The notes under the pieces: model-generated | Told to the model about the DNA's origin: nothing | What the model saw: the letters and a program-made list of their open reading frames with translations, nothing else | Database searches by the model: none | Position numbers and translations under genes: made by a program | Source: Arion vulgaris | Lineage: Eukaryota > Mollusca > Gastropoda > Stylommatophora > Arionidae | Direction: 5' to 3' | NCBI GenBank assembly: GCA_020796225.1 | Contig: CM036765.1 | Span: 1,600,728 to 1,664,727, forward strand | Length of the DNA: 64,000 nt | Shown: positions 12,334 to 22,640 of the stretch, in pieces | How positions within the stretch are numbered: the first letter of the stretch is position 1 | Layout: every line of letters starts with the position of its first letter

Positions 12334-13179
12334 AGACAGATAACAACCTCGATAACAACTACAATTTAATAAACGAACTACTTTTTGCAGATGATCAGAG
12401 TATAATTTACAACAACGAACACAAACTTCAACAACACATAAATGCCCTGCAAGCGACATGCGAAAAATATGACATGAAAATTAACACCTCCAAAACAGAA
12501 GTCATGACAATAAGCAGGTCAACAGGTCAACTAAATATACACGTGAATAATGTCAAAATACAACAGACTCCAGAATTCAAATATCTCGGAGTATATTCAC
12601 AGCAGATGGAAAGATGGACAGAGAAATCGAGACTAGATGCCAGAAGGCAAATGCAGTGACATACCAACTGTCACCACTATTAAAACATCCAAGCATTAAC
12701 ATGGCAGTCAAACGACAACTGATAAACTGCATATTTATTCCAACTCTCTGCTATCAGTGCCAAACATGGCCCCTGACTAAGACACAAGAAAGAAAGATTA
12801 CAACATGTGAAATGAGATGTCTACGAAAAGCTGTCAACGTTACAAGGCGAGATAGAGTGAGAAACGAGAATATCAGAAGCATCGTTGGTACTATACCATG
12901 CATACAGTACATCGAGAAGCAAAGATTCAAGTGGTTCGGCCATTTAATGAGAATGGAACCACATTTACTACCATCACGTGCCTATAATAATCGACACTCA
13001 GGGCGCAGAGCACGAGGCAGGCCAAGAACAAGATGGATAGATAACATCTCAGAGTCCCTGCGAAAGCATGGACTGACAACGTCAAGCGCAACACACCTGG
13101 CACAAGATAGGAAACTAACTCTCCCCACGGCGCTTCACGGCAAATGTGGTTAAGATAAGATAAGATAAGATAAGATAAG
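12334..13179 (+). mobile_element. 5'-truncated non-LTR retrotransposon with (TAAGA)n tail
   Basis: An 846-bp insertion bounded by identical 12-bp duplications (12322-12333 and 13180-13191). It starts abruptly within the reverse transcriptase domain and ends in five to six TAAGA repeats (13151-13179). A 5' truncation, a short-repeat 3' tail and a flanking duplication of this size are the signature of target-primed reverse transcription. The last base of the right duplication overlaps the tail, so its boundary is ambiguous by one or two bases. The homologous C-terminal scrap at 22640 is another relic of a related family. Confidence 0.85.
12365..13153 (+). pseudogene. LINE reverse transcriptase, C-terminal part, one frameshift
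   Basis: The first part reads INELLFADDQSIIYNN, which carries the FADD catalytic motif of RT palm motif C, followed by the expected thumb segment (KYDMKINTSKTEVMT) and FKYLGVY. Near 12603-12613 the frame shifts by one. The second part, 12614-13153, continues with MDREIETRCQKANAV, the LINE C-terminal segment with FIPTLCYQCQTW, FKWFGHLMRM and RARGRPRTRWIDNISESL, and a stop just before the tail. Families of this type normally have an N-terminal endonuclease and RT motifs 0-B, which are absent because of the 5' truncation. With one frameshift and no other visible stop, it appears fairly young. It is not functional. Confidence 0.85.
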
Positions 13180-13191
13180 ATATTAGTATCA

Positions 13192-13566
13192 TTTTATCAT
13201 TCGCTTTTTGTTTTCTAATAAAGGTTGGCAGTGACAAATTTGTTTCTGAAAGTTAACAAATGAGCTGTGGAATCGGATACATTTTTTTTGGAGGGTGTCT
13301 TGGTTCTATTTTATTCATGCATTTTCGTTTGCTTGTTGATGTCCGTTATTCGTTTTAAGCTTTTTTTTTTTTTGTTATTTTAATTCCCGCCAGCCATGCA
13401 TAACATTTTCACTGAATTAACTAACCAGTGATGTAGCGCGGAATTACAGATGGAATAAAACAACATGACAGAATCAAAACATAAATGTGACAACCTGGGA
13501 TCCAGTACATAGAACTGAGTGAGGGCAGTGTGCGTTGTGCTTATGCAGTCTCAGTTTGAACTGGTC
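13192..13566. other. No recognised feature
   Basis: AT-rich sequence with two poly-T runs near 13280 and 13362. I see no ORF or repeat family. Confidence 0.5.
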
Positions 13567-13745
13567 ATTATAGCATGTGAACTGATTGTGATCAAATATG
13601 TAGGCGATGTATTATAGCATGTGAACTGATTGTGATCAAATATGTAGGCGATGTATTATAGCATGTGAACTGATTGTGATCAAATATGTAGGCGATGTAT
13701 TATAGCATGTGAACTGGATGTGATCAAATATGTAGGCGATGTACA
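13567..13745. repeat. About 45-bp minisatellite, four units
   Basis: TATAGCATGTGAACTGATTG followed by TGATCAAATATGTAGGCGAT is repeated four times with few differences. Confidence 0.9.
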
Positions 13746-13889
13746 GAAACCTACAAATATGAGGTGGTCAGAGCGGATCATATTTGGAGAAAACCGAGGG
13801 GAGGCTACAGTGATACTGAATAAATTGTAATTTTACAACACAGACACGTATCACATAAGCAACCAAAATGAATAATTAACTCTTAAAAC

Positions 13890-14012
13890 TAACAAATATA
13901 TAGACATCGAACAACATGGAACAAATATGTGGACAGTAAAAAAAACATGGAACAAATATGTGGACATTGAAAAACATGGAACAAATATGTGGACATTGAA
14001 AAACATGGAACA
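13890..14012. repeat. About 29-bp minisatellite, four units
   Basis: ACATGGAACAAATATGTGGA plus CATTGAAAA is repeated. The last unit merges with the start of the RNase H fragment that follows. Confidence 0.85.
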
Positions 14013-14660
14013 AATGGTAAGAATGGGTCGGTTCAACGTGGTGAGAAATCCGGCTGGGGTTTCTTGGCAATGCGCATGGTAGGGTTGTTGCAGAGCGAAG
14101 TGGGGCATACAGGACAACTACTTCTAGTATGAAGATGGAGGTTGAGGCCGTTACTGCTGCCATCCATTGGATCTCTGGGACTCAATTTACTGGGGTAGTT
14201 GTTGTATCTGACTCTCAGTCGATGCTTCACAAGATCTAGAGGTTTCGGTATGAGTGGATGTCGTCTATAGAAGTTTCTAACCTCCAGCGGCTTACGTGGA
14301 TATACTGTCCTGGGCATGCGGGTATTTACGGTAATGAGAGAGCGGAAAGGCTTGCATCAACAGCATCGATTGTTGGGGAGTTGAAGATGGATAGGGGGGA
14401 TATTCTTCGGTCTCTACGCGACTGTCTGTTGGATGAGGTACACTAAAATCGATGTTGAATCGATCAAGCGATTTAGGCAGTTTGGAGTTACCCGTTGTTC
14501 AAGTCGAACTAGATGCCTGAGAGGCAGAGTGAGAGGTGTGTTTAATCAGCAAGCCACAGGAACCATCAGTATGCGTACTCTTCGATATCTGTTGGGGAGA
14601 CTGAGCACCTATGGGTCTGCCCGGAGTGCAGTTTAGTAACCAATAACCAATAAAAACAAA
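14013..14660 (+). pseudogene. LINE RNase H domain and C-terminal tail, inactivated
   Basis: Frames joined by eye give NGSVQRGEKSGWGFLA, then TTSSMKMEVEAVTAA, VVVSDSQSMLHKI, LTWIYCPGHAGIYGNE and ERLAS, then a tail with GTISMRTLRYLL and, after a frameshift near 14597, EHLWVCPEC. This is the RNase H domain of I/Jockey-like LINEs plus their cysteine-containing C-terminus. The first catalytic Asp (usual TDGS) is Asn here (codon 14022-14024). The second site, Glu in MKMEVEA, and the third, Asp in VVSDS, are intact. The last Asp (usual RADRLA) reads as Glu (RAERLA). There is a frameshift between the first two blocks near 14100 and a stop after LHKI. No RT domain precedes it, so this is a dead 3' fragment. 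Confidence 0.8.
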
Positions 14661-14683
14661 TCAATCTATCTACCAGAGAATTT

Positions 14684-14836
14684 ATCTATTCTCTAATCCT
14701 GTTCTCTAATCCTGTTCTCTAATCCTGTTCTCTAATCCTGTTCTCTAATCCTGTTCTCTAATCCTGTTCTCTAATCCTGTTCTCTAATCCTGTTCTCTAA
14801 TCCTGTTCTCTAATCCTGTTCTCTAATCCTGTTTTG
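14684..14836. repeat. 15-bp array inside Rep-F
   Basis: Ten units of CTAATCCTGTTCTCT. The compact Rep-F copy has CTCTAATCCTGTTTTG once at the same place (46862). Confidence 0.95.
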
Positions 14837-15044
14837 CTTTTCAGCGTCAGGTAAAAAGGACACACCTGCAGCGAGACTCTCGATGCACCTTGTCTTTCTT
14901 TCCCTTCTGCAGTGCTGATTTGCCTCACAGTTTCAGGGTAAGTGGAGTTTACTAGAAAGGGCTTTTATGTGCGCCTCATAAACAGTGTCTTTCGTCGTCT
15001 CTGTTAACAAGACAATGATGGAGACAATGAGAAGAAAATATATG

Positions 15045-15200
15045 ATTGAAATTGATTGAGTGATAGGACAATCATCCTTGCAGTTCAGTGAATAATCTTA
15101 TGTTTCCATCTCTTCTCTTACTCAGTAAGATCTCAACAACAGTTCATGAATGTCACTGCAGCAGCGAAGGTCCTGGATGTCATTTGAGGTTGATGCTAAT
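15045..15200 (-). mobile_element. SINE-B fragment (tail side), inserted in Rep-F
   Basis: Starts with ATTGATTGAGTGATAGGACA and continues with blocks resembling CTTACTCAGTAAGATCTC and GAAGGTCCTGGATGTCATTT. These correspond to the tail-proximal half of SINE-B as seen at 28190, 33085 and 36845. Orientation is inferred from the (TCAA)n tail, which reads TTGATTGA on this strand. Confidence 0.6.
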
Positions 15201-15385
15201 TTTGTATGAATATTATATTAATTGTTGCTATGAATGTTATATTAATTGTTGCTATGAATGTTATATTAATTGTTGCTATGAATGTTATATTAATTGTTGC
15301 TATGAATTTTATATTAATTGTTGCTATGAATGTTATATTAATTGTTGCTATGAATTTTATATTAATTGTTGCTATGAATTTTGCA
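15200..15385. repeat. 24-bp array, eight units
   Basis: TATGAATGTTATATTAATTG plus TTGC is repeated eight times with a T/G variant. The unit length is a multiple of three, so both strands are open. Confidence 0.95.
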
Positions 15386-15544
15386 AACGGACAGTTAATT
15401 TTCTTCTTACTTTTATTCATTATATTTTATGTGTACTAAAACTGTAAGTTAGAAATTTAATTTGTCCAAATAACCAAGAATATCCTTGATTTTCACTCAT
15501 GTTTATATTTTTCTCAAAGTTAGGGGAAAAATTAGTTTTTTTTT

Positions 15545-15655
15545 TCAATGATTACCTTTCTTAAAGTAGCTTTGTTTAGGGAGATAGTGTTATTCATTGA
15601 TTACCTTTCTTAAAGTAGCTTTGTTTAGGGAGATAGTGTTATTCATTGATTACCT
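15545..15655. repeat. About 48-bp unit, just over two copies
   Basis: ATTGATTACCTTTCTTAAAG then TAGCTTTGTTTAGGGAGATA is repeated twice, plus a partial third copy. Confidence 0.9.
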
Positions 15656-15689
15656 TTCCCACTTCTCGGAGTAGCACTTTGAGGATTAT

Positions 15690-15867
15690 GCTCTTATCGG
15701 AGTATGCTCTATGAGGCATACTGTCTGTTGGTAATCTGCTCTATGAGGCATACTGTCTGTTGGTAATCTGCTCTATGAGGCATACTGTCTGTTGGTAATC
15801 TGCTCTATGAGGCATACTGTCTGTTGGTAATCTGCTCTATGAGGCATACTGTCTGTTGGTAATCTGC
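15690..15867. repeat. 32-bp array inside Rep-F, five units
   Basis: TCTATGAGGCATACTGTCTG plus TTGGTAATCTGC. The compact Rep-F copy carries the matching block CTGTCTGTTGGCAATCTGC once (about 47040). Confidence 0.95.
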
Positions 15868-15914
15868 TTATGTGGTCGAAATACTTCTTCTATTGTTTTT
15901 GTTATGAAGATCAG

Positions 15915-16168
15915 TAATGAGTTGCTTATAATTTCAGTAATGAGTTGTGTATAAGTTCAGTAATGAGTTGCGTATAAGTCAGTAATGAGTTGCGTATACG
16001 TTCAGTAATGAGTTGCGTATAAGTTCAGTAATGAGTTGCGTATAGGTTCAGTAATGAGTTGCGTATAAGTCAGTAATGAGTTGCGTATAAGTTCAGGAAT
16101 GAGTTGCGTATATGTTCAGTAATGAGTTGCGTATAAGTCAGTAATGAGTTGCGTATAAGTCAGAAAAT
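15915..16168. repeat. 21-23-bp array inside Rep-F, about 11 units
   Basis: TCAGTAATGAGTTGCGTATA plus AGT, with a shorter form lacking TT. The compact copy has AAGTTCAGTACTGATGTTG once near 47098. Confidence 0.9.
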
Positions 16169-16194
16169 AGACTTATATAAGGAAGCTATAGTAT

Positions 16195-16520
16195 CATACT
16201 TGTCGCATACCAAAACAAATGTTGTTCTGTGAACTTTCGGATGGGAAGAGGCACCAGAGCAGACCACTACTCAGATATAAAGATGTCTGCAAAGCCTCAC
16301 TGAAAAACTTTTCTATAGGTCCCAGCACATGGGAAAGACTAGCGGGGGACAGAGTTGTGTGGAAAGCCAAATTGCGAAAAGGCGCATAGTCTTTTGAGAA
16401 GAGACTTATATATGAGCTGAACGACAAGAGAGAAAAGCGAAAACTCAGAAGTTGTCACAATAAAACATTTGCCAATCGACCGTCTGTAAAGACGAAAAAG
16501 GCCATATATAGTGTCATACA
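16195..16520 (+). pseudogene. LINE 3' fragment, second copy of the 48.9-kb family
   Basis: From CAAAACAAATGTTGTTCTGT onward this segment matches 49305-49590 almost throughout, including AGACCACTACTCAGATATAA, the block containing GAGTTGTGTGGAAAGCCAAA, and AGAAAAGCGAAAACTCAGAA. The translation resembles the last part of a LINE RT (RITKQMLFCELS, then VWKAKLRKG). It is 5'-truncated relative to the copy at 48935 and has stops and frameshifts. Confidence 0.75.
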
Positions 16521-16567
16521 ATAAAGAAGCTATTATAGTGTCCTTGATGAAGGACATGGTACATTGA

Positions 16568-16831
16568 AGTTTCACATTTTAGCTGTATAGTTTAGTTGAG
16601 TTTGAAGTTTCACATTTTAGCTGTATAGTTTAGTTGAGTTTGAAGTTTCACATTTTAGCTGTATAGTTTAGTTGAGTTTGAAGTTTCACATTTTAGCTGT
16701 ATAGTTTAGTTGAGTTTGAAGTTTCACATTTTAGCTGTATAGTTTAGTTGAGTTTGAAGTTTCACATTTTAGCTGTATAGTTTAGTTGAGTTTGAAGTTT
16801 CACATTTTAGCTGTATAGTTTAGTTGAGTTT
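16568..16831. repeat. 38-bp array, seven units
   Basis: GAAGTTTCACATTTTAGCTG plus TATAGTTTAGTTGAGTTT is nearly identical in every unit. It begins about 50 bp after the LINE fragment. Confidence 0.95.
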
Positions 16832-16907
16832 CTATAGGAAATAAAAAAAAAGGCCATTGAATGATTCTGACATCAGAAAACGGTTCAAATTATTGCCGTA
16901 CATGTTC

Positions 16908-17725
16908 GATATGTTAAACATTCTCTGATGCTTTATTACAGTTAAACATATCTGACGCTTTGTTACAGTTACACATTCTCTGACACTTTGTTACAGTTCA
17001 ACATCTCTGACGCTTTGTTACAGTTACACATCTCTGACACTTTGTTACAGTTCAACATCTCTGACACTTTGTTACAGTTCAACATCTCTGAAGCTTTGTT
17101 ACAGTTAAAATTCTCTGACACTTTGTTACAGTTCAACATTTCTGACGCTTTGTTACAGTTCAACATCTCTGACGCTTTGTTACAGTTCAACATCTCTGAC
17201 GCTTTGTTACAGTTCAACATCTCTGACGCTTTGTTACAGTTAAACATATCTGACACTTTGTTACAGTTCAACATCTCTGACGCTTTGTTACAGTTCAACA
17301 TCGCTGACGCTTTGTTACAGTTAAACATATCTGACACTTTGTTACAGTTCAACATCTCTGACGCTTTGTTACAGTTCAACATCTCTGACACTTTGTTACA
17401 GTTCAACATCTCTGACGCTTTGTTACAGTTCAACATCTCTGACACTTTGTTACAGTTCACCATTTCTGACGCTTTGTTACAGTTCAACATCTCTGACGCT
17501 TTGTTACAGTTCAACATCTCTGACACTTTGTTACAGTTCAACATCTCTGACGCTTTGTTACAGTTCAACATCTCTGACACTTTGTTACAGTTCAACATCT
17601 CTGACACTTTGTTACAGTTCAACATCTCTGACGCTTTGTTACAGTTCAACATTTCTGACGCTTTGTTGCAGTTCAACATTTCTGACGCTTTGTTACAGTT
17701 CAACATCTCTGACGCTTTGTTTGAT
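16908..17725. repeat. 27-bp array, about 30 units
   Basis: GACGCTTTGTTACAGTTCAA plus CATCTCT, with a GACAC/GACGC alternation. The unit is nine codons, so both strands read open (minus frame 16969-17775 repeats a KASEMLNCN-like nonamer). It ends exactly where a SINE-B starts (GATTGACTGATATGACC at 17725). Confidence 0.95.
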
Positions 17726-19195
17726 TGACTGATATGACCATCACCAGTACACTTCGGGAGTAAGCGTATGATCAATCATTTTCTTACATGAAAATCTCAG
17801 TGGCAGTACAGAACTCTGTAGCATCGGGGGAATGGCCCCTGTTTAATTTTCAAGATGGTGCAGATATTGTGTAAGAATTTTATTTTTAAACTCTTCCCGG
17901 AAGCAGCTTTTCTTTTTGCTATTCTAATGAACTTTTCTCGGCAGCGGCTTTCCATCTTGCTATTCTAATGAACATTTCCCGGCAGCAGCTTTCCATCTTG
18001 CTATTCTAATGAACTTTTCCCGGCAGCAGCTTTCCATTTTGCTATTCTAATGAACTTTTCCCGGCAGCAGCTTTCCATTTTGCTATTCTAATGAACTTTT
18101 CCCGGCAGCAGCTTTCCATTTTGCTATTCTAATGAACTTTTCCCGGCAGCAGCTTTCCATCTTGCTATTCTAATGAACTTTTCCCGGCAGCAGCTTTCCA
18201 TTTTGCTATTCTAATGAACTTTTCCCGGCAGCAGCTTTCCATCTTGCTATTCTAATGAACTTTTCCCGGCAGCAGCTTTCCATCTTGCTATTCTAATGAA
18301 CTTTTCCCGGCAGCAGCTTTCCATCTTGCTATTCTAATGAACTTTTCCCGGCAGCAGCTTTCCATCTTGCTATTCTAATGAACTTTTCCCGGCAGCAGCT
18401 TTCCATCTTGCTATTCTAATGAACTTTTCCCGGCAGCAGCTTTCCATCTTGCTATTCTAATGAACTTTTCCCGGCAGCAGCTTTCCATTTTGCTATTCTA
18501 ATGAACTTTTCCCGGCAGCAGCTTTCCATTTTGCTATTCTAATGAACTTTTCCCGGCAGCAGCTTTCCATTTTGCTATTCTAATGAACTTTTCCCGGCAG
18601 CAGCTTTCCATCTTGCTATTCTAATGAACTTTTCCCGGCAGCAGCTTTCCATTTTGCTATTCTAATGAACTTTTCCCGGCAGCAGCTTTCCATCTTGCTA
18701 TTCTAATGAACTTTTCCCGGCAGCAGCTTTCCATCTTGCTATTCTAATGAACTTTTCCCGGCAGCAGCTTTCCATCTTGCTATTCTAATGAACTTTTCCC
18801 GGCAGCAGCTTTCCATCTTGCTATTCTAATGAACTTTTCCCGGCAGCAGCTTTCCATCTTGCTATTCTAATGAACTTTTCTCGGCAGCAGCTTTCCATCT
18901 TGCTATTCTAATGAACTTTTCCCGGCAGCAGCTTTCCATCTTGCTATTCTAATGAACTTTTCCCGGCAGCAGCTTTCCATCTTGCTATTCTAATGAACTT
19001 TTCCCGGCAGCAGCTTTCCATCTTGCTATTCTAATGAACTTTTCCCGGCAGCAGCTTTCCATTTTGCTATTCTCGATTTTTAAATGCCTAAGGATCTTTT
19101 AGGTGCTCAAATCGAACATGGGACCTACGTTTTATCGTCCATCTCCGATATGACTAGGAACTCGATCTCACCTACATTTAGATTAGAGTTCTCTA
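17726..19195 (-). mobile_element. SINE-B copy swollen by a 41-bp array
   Basis: The left part has GATTGACTGATATGACCATC, TCTGTAGCATCGG and ATTTTATTTTTAAACTCTT. The right part, from 19076, has CTCGATTTTTAAATGCC, GGTGCTCAAATCGAACATGG, CGTTTTATCGTCCATCTCCG and CTCGATCTCACC. The compact copy at 33085-33545 joins these two parts with a single intervening unit, whereas here about 28 units separate them. The minus strand carries a B-box-like TGTTCGATTT, so the head lies on the right. Confidence 0.8.
17905..19075. repeat. 41-bp array inside SINE-B, about 28 units
   Basis: CTATTCTAATGAACTTTTCC plus CGGCAGCAGCTTTCCATCTTG. The units are very homogeneous (mainly a CATCTTG/CATTTTG alternation), which implies recent expansion. 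The segment corresponds to GGGCAGCGGCTTTCTAGAC in the unexpanded copy (about 33277). Confidence 0.95.
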
Positions 19196-20868
19196 ACTCA
19201 CCAATAACATCTCTGACTCACCATTAATATCTCTGACTCACCAATAACATCTCTGACTCACCAATAACATCTTTGACTCACGAATCACATCTCTGACTCA
19301 CAAATAACATCTCTGACTCACCAATAACATCTCTGACTCACCAATAACATATATGACTCATCAATAACATCTCTGACTCACCAATAACATCTCTGACTCA
19401 CCAATAACATCTATGATTCACTAATAACGAATATTTCTGACTCACCAAAAACATCTTTGACTCACAAAAAACATCTCTGACTCACCAATAACATCTCGGA
19501 CTCACCAATAACATCTGTAACTCACCAATAACATCTCTGACTCACCAATAACATCTCTGACTAACCAATAACATCTCTGACTCAACAATAACATTTCTGA
19601 CTCACCAATAACATCTCTGACACACCAATAACATCTCTGACTCACCAATAACATATCTGACTCACCAATAACATCTCTAACTCACCAATAACATCTCTGA
19701 CTCACCAATAACATCTCTTACTAACCAATAACATCTCTGACTCACCAATAACATTTATGACTCACCAATAACATCTCTGACACACCAATAACATCTCTGG
19801 TTCATTAATAACATCACTGACTCACCAATAACATCTCTGACTCACCAATAACATCTCTGACTCACCAATAACATCTCTGACTCACCAATAACGAATATCT
19901 CCGACTCAGCAGTAACGAATATCTCTGACTCACCAATAACGAATATCTCTGACTCACCAATAACATCTTTGACTCACCAATAACATCTCTGACTCACCAT
20001 TAACATCTCTGACTCACCAATAACATCTCTGACTCACCAATAACATCTCTGACTAACCAATAACGAATATCTCTGACTCACTAATAACGAATATCTCTGA
20101 CTCACCAACAACATCTTTGACTCACCAATAACATCTCCGACTCACCAATAACGAATATCTCAGACTCACCAATAACGAATATCTCTCAATCACCAATAAC
20201 GAATATCTCTGACTCACCAATAACGAATATCTCCGACTCACCAATAACATCTGTGACTCACCAATAACATCTTTTCTCACCAATAACATCTCTTACTCAC
20301 CAATAACGAATATCTCTGACTCACCAATAACATCTCTGACTCACCAATAACGAATATCTCTGACTCACCAATAACATCTTTAACTCACCAATAACATCTC
20401 TGACTCACCAATAACGAATATCTCACTCACCAATAACGAATATCTATCCCTCACCAAGAACGAATATCTCTGACTCACTAATAACATCTATGAATCACCA
20501 ATAACATCTCTGACTCACCAATAACATCTCTGACTCACCAATAACATCTCTGACTCACCAATAACGAATATCTTTGAATCACCAATAACATCTTAGACTC
20601 ACCAATAACATCTCTGACTCACCAATAACATCTCTGAGTCACCAACATCTCTGACCTCACCAATAACGAATATCTCTGACTCACCAATAACATCTTAGAC
20701 TCACCAATAACATCTCTGACTCACCAATAACGAATATCTCTGACTCACCAATAACGAATATCTCTGACTCACCAATAACATCTCTGACTCACCAATAACG
20801 AACATCTCTGACTCACCAATAACGAATATATCCGACTCACCAATAACATCTCTGACTCACCAATACTG
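19196..20868. repeat. 20/24-bp array rich in TGACTCA and CCAAT
   Basis: About 75-80 units of CTCTGACTCACCAATAACAT, with a 24-bp form ending AACGAATAT. Most units hold TGACTCA (the AP-1 consensus) and CCAAT. The array is more divergent than its neighbours. It abuts the head end of the SINE-B copy. Confidence 0.95.
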
Positions 20869-21199
20869 AACAAATGTTATCTGAGTTTAGAGTATCCTGA
20901 AGGTTTGGTCTGAAGCTGTAGTCTGAAGGTGTAGTCTGAAGGTGTAGTCTGAGTGATATCTTAGGAATGAGTAATTGCTTATCCATCAACTTCCGGCGTG
21001 CATTTCCTTAGTCTACATGTTCATAATAGCTGTATGTTCATAATAGCTGTATGTTCATAATAGCTGTATGTTCATTTGAAATGTGATATAAAATCAATGA
21101 TATACATTGACACATGGTTGTGAAAGCTTGGTATTTCAAGGTAAGGTAGTTGGTGTTACATTCCTTACTGATATTTACCTGATTCAAATCCACGAGTTA
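20869..21199. other. Short repeats, otherwise nothing recognised
   Basis: Contains three copies of CTGAAGGTGTAGT near 20915-20950 and three to four copies of TGTTCATAATAGCTGTA at 21018-21073. The remainder is unassigned. Confidence 0.6.
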
Positions 21200-21204
21200 C
21201 CTGG

Positions 21205-22335
21205 CTAGTGTAGAAAGTCTAAAGACGAAGGATTGACTTAATTATACCTGACTTCATTGTATCTGACTTCATTGTATCTGACTTCATTGTATATGACTTC
21301 ATTGTATCTGAATTCATTGTATATGACTTCATTGTATATGACTTCTTTGTACCTGACTTCATTGTATATGACTTCATTGTATATGACTTCATTGTACCTG
21401 ACTTCATTGTATCTGACTTCATTGTATCTGACTTCATTGTATATGACTTCATTGTATATGACTTCATTGTATATGATTTCATTGTACCTGACTTCATTGT
21501 ATATGACTTCATTGTATCTGACTTCATTGTACCTGACTTCATTGTACCTGACTTCATTGCATCTGACTTCATTGTATATGACTTCATTGTATATGACTTC
21601 ATTGTATATGACTTCATTGTACCTGACTTCATTGTATATGACTTCATTGTGCCTGACTTCATTGTATATGACTTCATTGTACCTGACTTCATTGTACCTG
21701 ACTTCATTGTATCTGACTTCATTGTATCTGACTTCATTGTATATGACTTCATTGTATATGACTTCATTGTATATGACTTCATTGTACCTGACTTCATTGT
21801 ATATGACTTCATTGTATCTGACTTCATTGTACCTGACTTCATTGTACCTGACTTCATTGCATCTGACTTCATTGTATATGACTTCATTGTATATGACTTC
21901 ATTGTATATGACTTCATTGTACCTGACTTCATTGTATATGACTTCATTGTGCCTGACTTCATTGTATATGACTTCATTGTACCTGACTTCATTGTACCTG
22001 ACTTCATTGTATCTGACTTCATTGTATCTGACTTCATTGTATATGACTTCATTGTATATGACTTCATTGTATATGACTTCATTGTACCTGACTTCATTGT
22101 ATATGCCTTCATTGTACCTGACTTCATTGTATATGACTTCATTGTACCTGACTTCATTGTATATGACTTCATTGTACCTGACTTCATTGTATATGACTTC
22201 ACCATTTGGCTCTGTTCTTCCTATTCTCAGAAATATCATCATACCATCTAACTAGAATATTTTACAAAGCACGAACTCCGTTAAACCGGCAACAACTCTA
22301 GAGACTTATGAAAAAGTGCACTCATGAACAGAACG
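21205..22335 (-). mobile_element. SINE-A copy swollen by a 15-bp array
   Basis: The left end AGACGAAGGATTGACTTAAT corresponds to GGCCGAAGAATTGACTTCAT in the copy at 42430. The right side, after the array, has TTTGGCTCTGTTC, TTACAAAGCACGAACTCCG, CAACAACTCTAGAGAC and GTGCACTCATGAACAGAACG, in the SINE-A order. About 64 extra units of 15 bp sit where other copies have TTGACTTCATTGCACC once. Confidence 0.7.
21238..22200. repeat. 15-bp array with 300-bp higher-order repeat
   Basis: Units of GACTTCATTGTATAT, GACTTCATTGTACCT and GACTTCATTGTATCT. The order of variants in 21481-21780 recurs at 21781-22080 with no difference that I could find, including the rare ATTGCATCT and GTGCCTGAC variants. The HOR is therefore 20 units. 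The unit is five codons, so all in-phase frames stay open for over 300 codons on both strands. Confidence 0.95.
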
Positions 22336-22640
22336 TTATGGTTCAGTTTCTATAATCGGTTTTCGGTGCGCATTGCACACGGTTTAACCACATATACCCT
22401 AATTACCTGACCAACGCGATGAAAAGGTGCGCAAGCCTTAACGAACTTGGAGTACCCTATTCATTTTGACGCGGTATATTGGCTATTTGTCTACATTGTT
22501 GGACTTTTAGGATCCGGTGTATCGTCCAGCTACTGAGTTGTGTGTTTGGAGCAACACTGTGAGCTGTAAGTTTCGTTCGGAATCCTATTTATTTATGCCC
22601 ACGGTGGTTGTATTGAGAACTGCATACTTACAACAGTCAC
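22336..22640. other. No recognised feature
   Basis: Unassigned sequence between SINE-A and a LINE scrap. No tandem structure or domain seen. Confidence 0.5.

Larger units (their letters stand above)
14655..16190. mobile_element. Rep-F copy 1, interrupted and internally expanded
   Basis: Blocks shared with a compact copy at 46845-47130 occur in order: CTCTAATCCTGTTTTG, CAGCGTCAGG, a GTGCGCCTCATAAACAGTGT block, CGTCTCTGTTA, ATCGGAGTA, CTGTCTGTTGGTAATCTGC, and AGTTCAGTA with GATG. In this copy three of these blocks have become tandem arrays (14684-14836, 15690-15867 and 15915-16168) and a SINE-B has inserted near 15045. The coding capacity and class of Rep-F are unknown. Confidence 0.7.

Noticed and set aside
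9180..12659. Open reading frame of 1159 codons, with 1041- and 710-codon frames overlapping in other phases
   Set aside because: All three forward frames are open because the 28-bp unit lacks stops. The residues are cyclic repeats, and only the last 100 or so codons are a real (LINE) sequence.
16908..17725. CRISPR-like regular repeats
   Set aside because: Units are contiguous with no unique spacers, and the surroundings are eukaryotic transposons. The same holds for every other array in the window.
21219..22255. Long frames on both strands that could suggest a repetitive secreted protein
   Set aside because: The unit is five codons and stop-free in several frames on both strands, so openness carries no coding signal.
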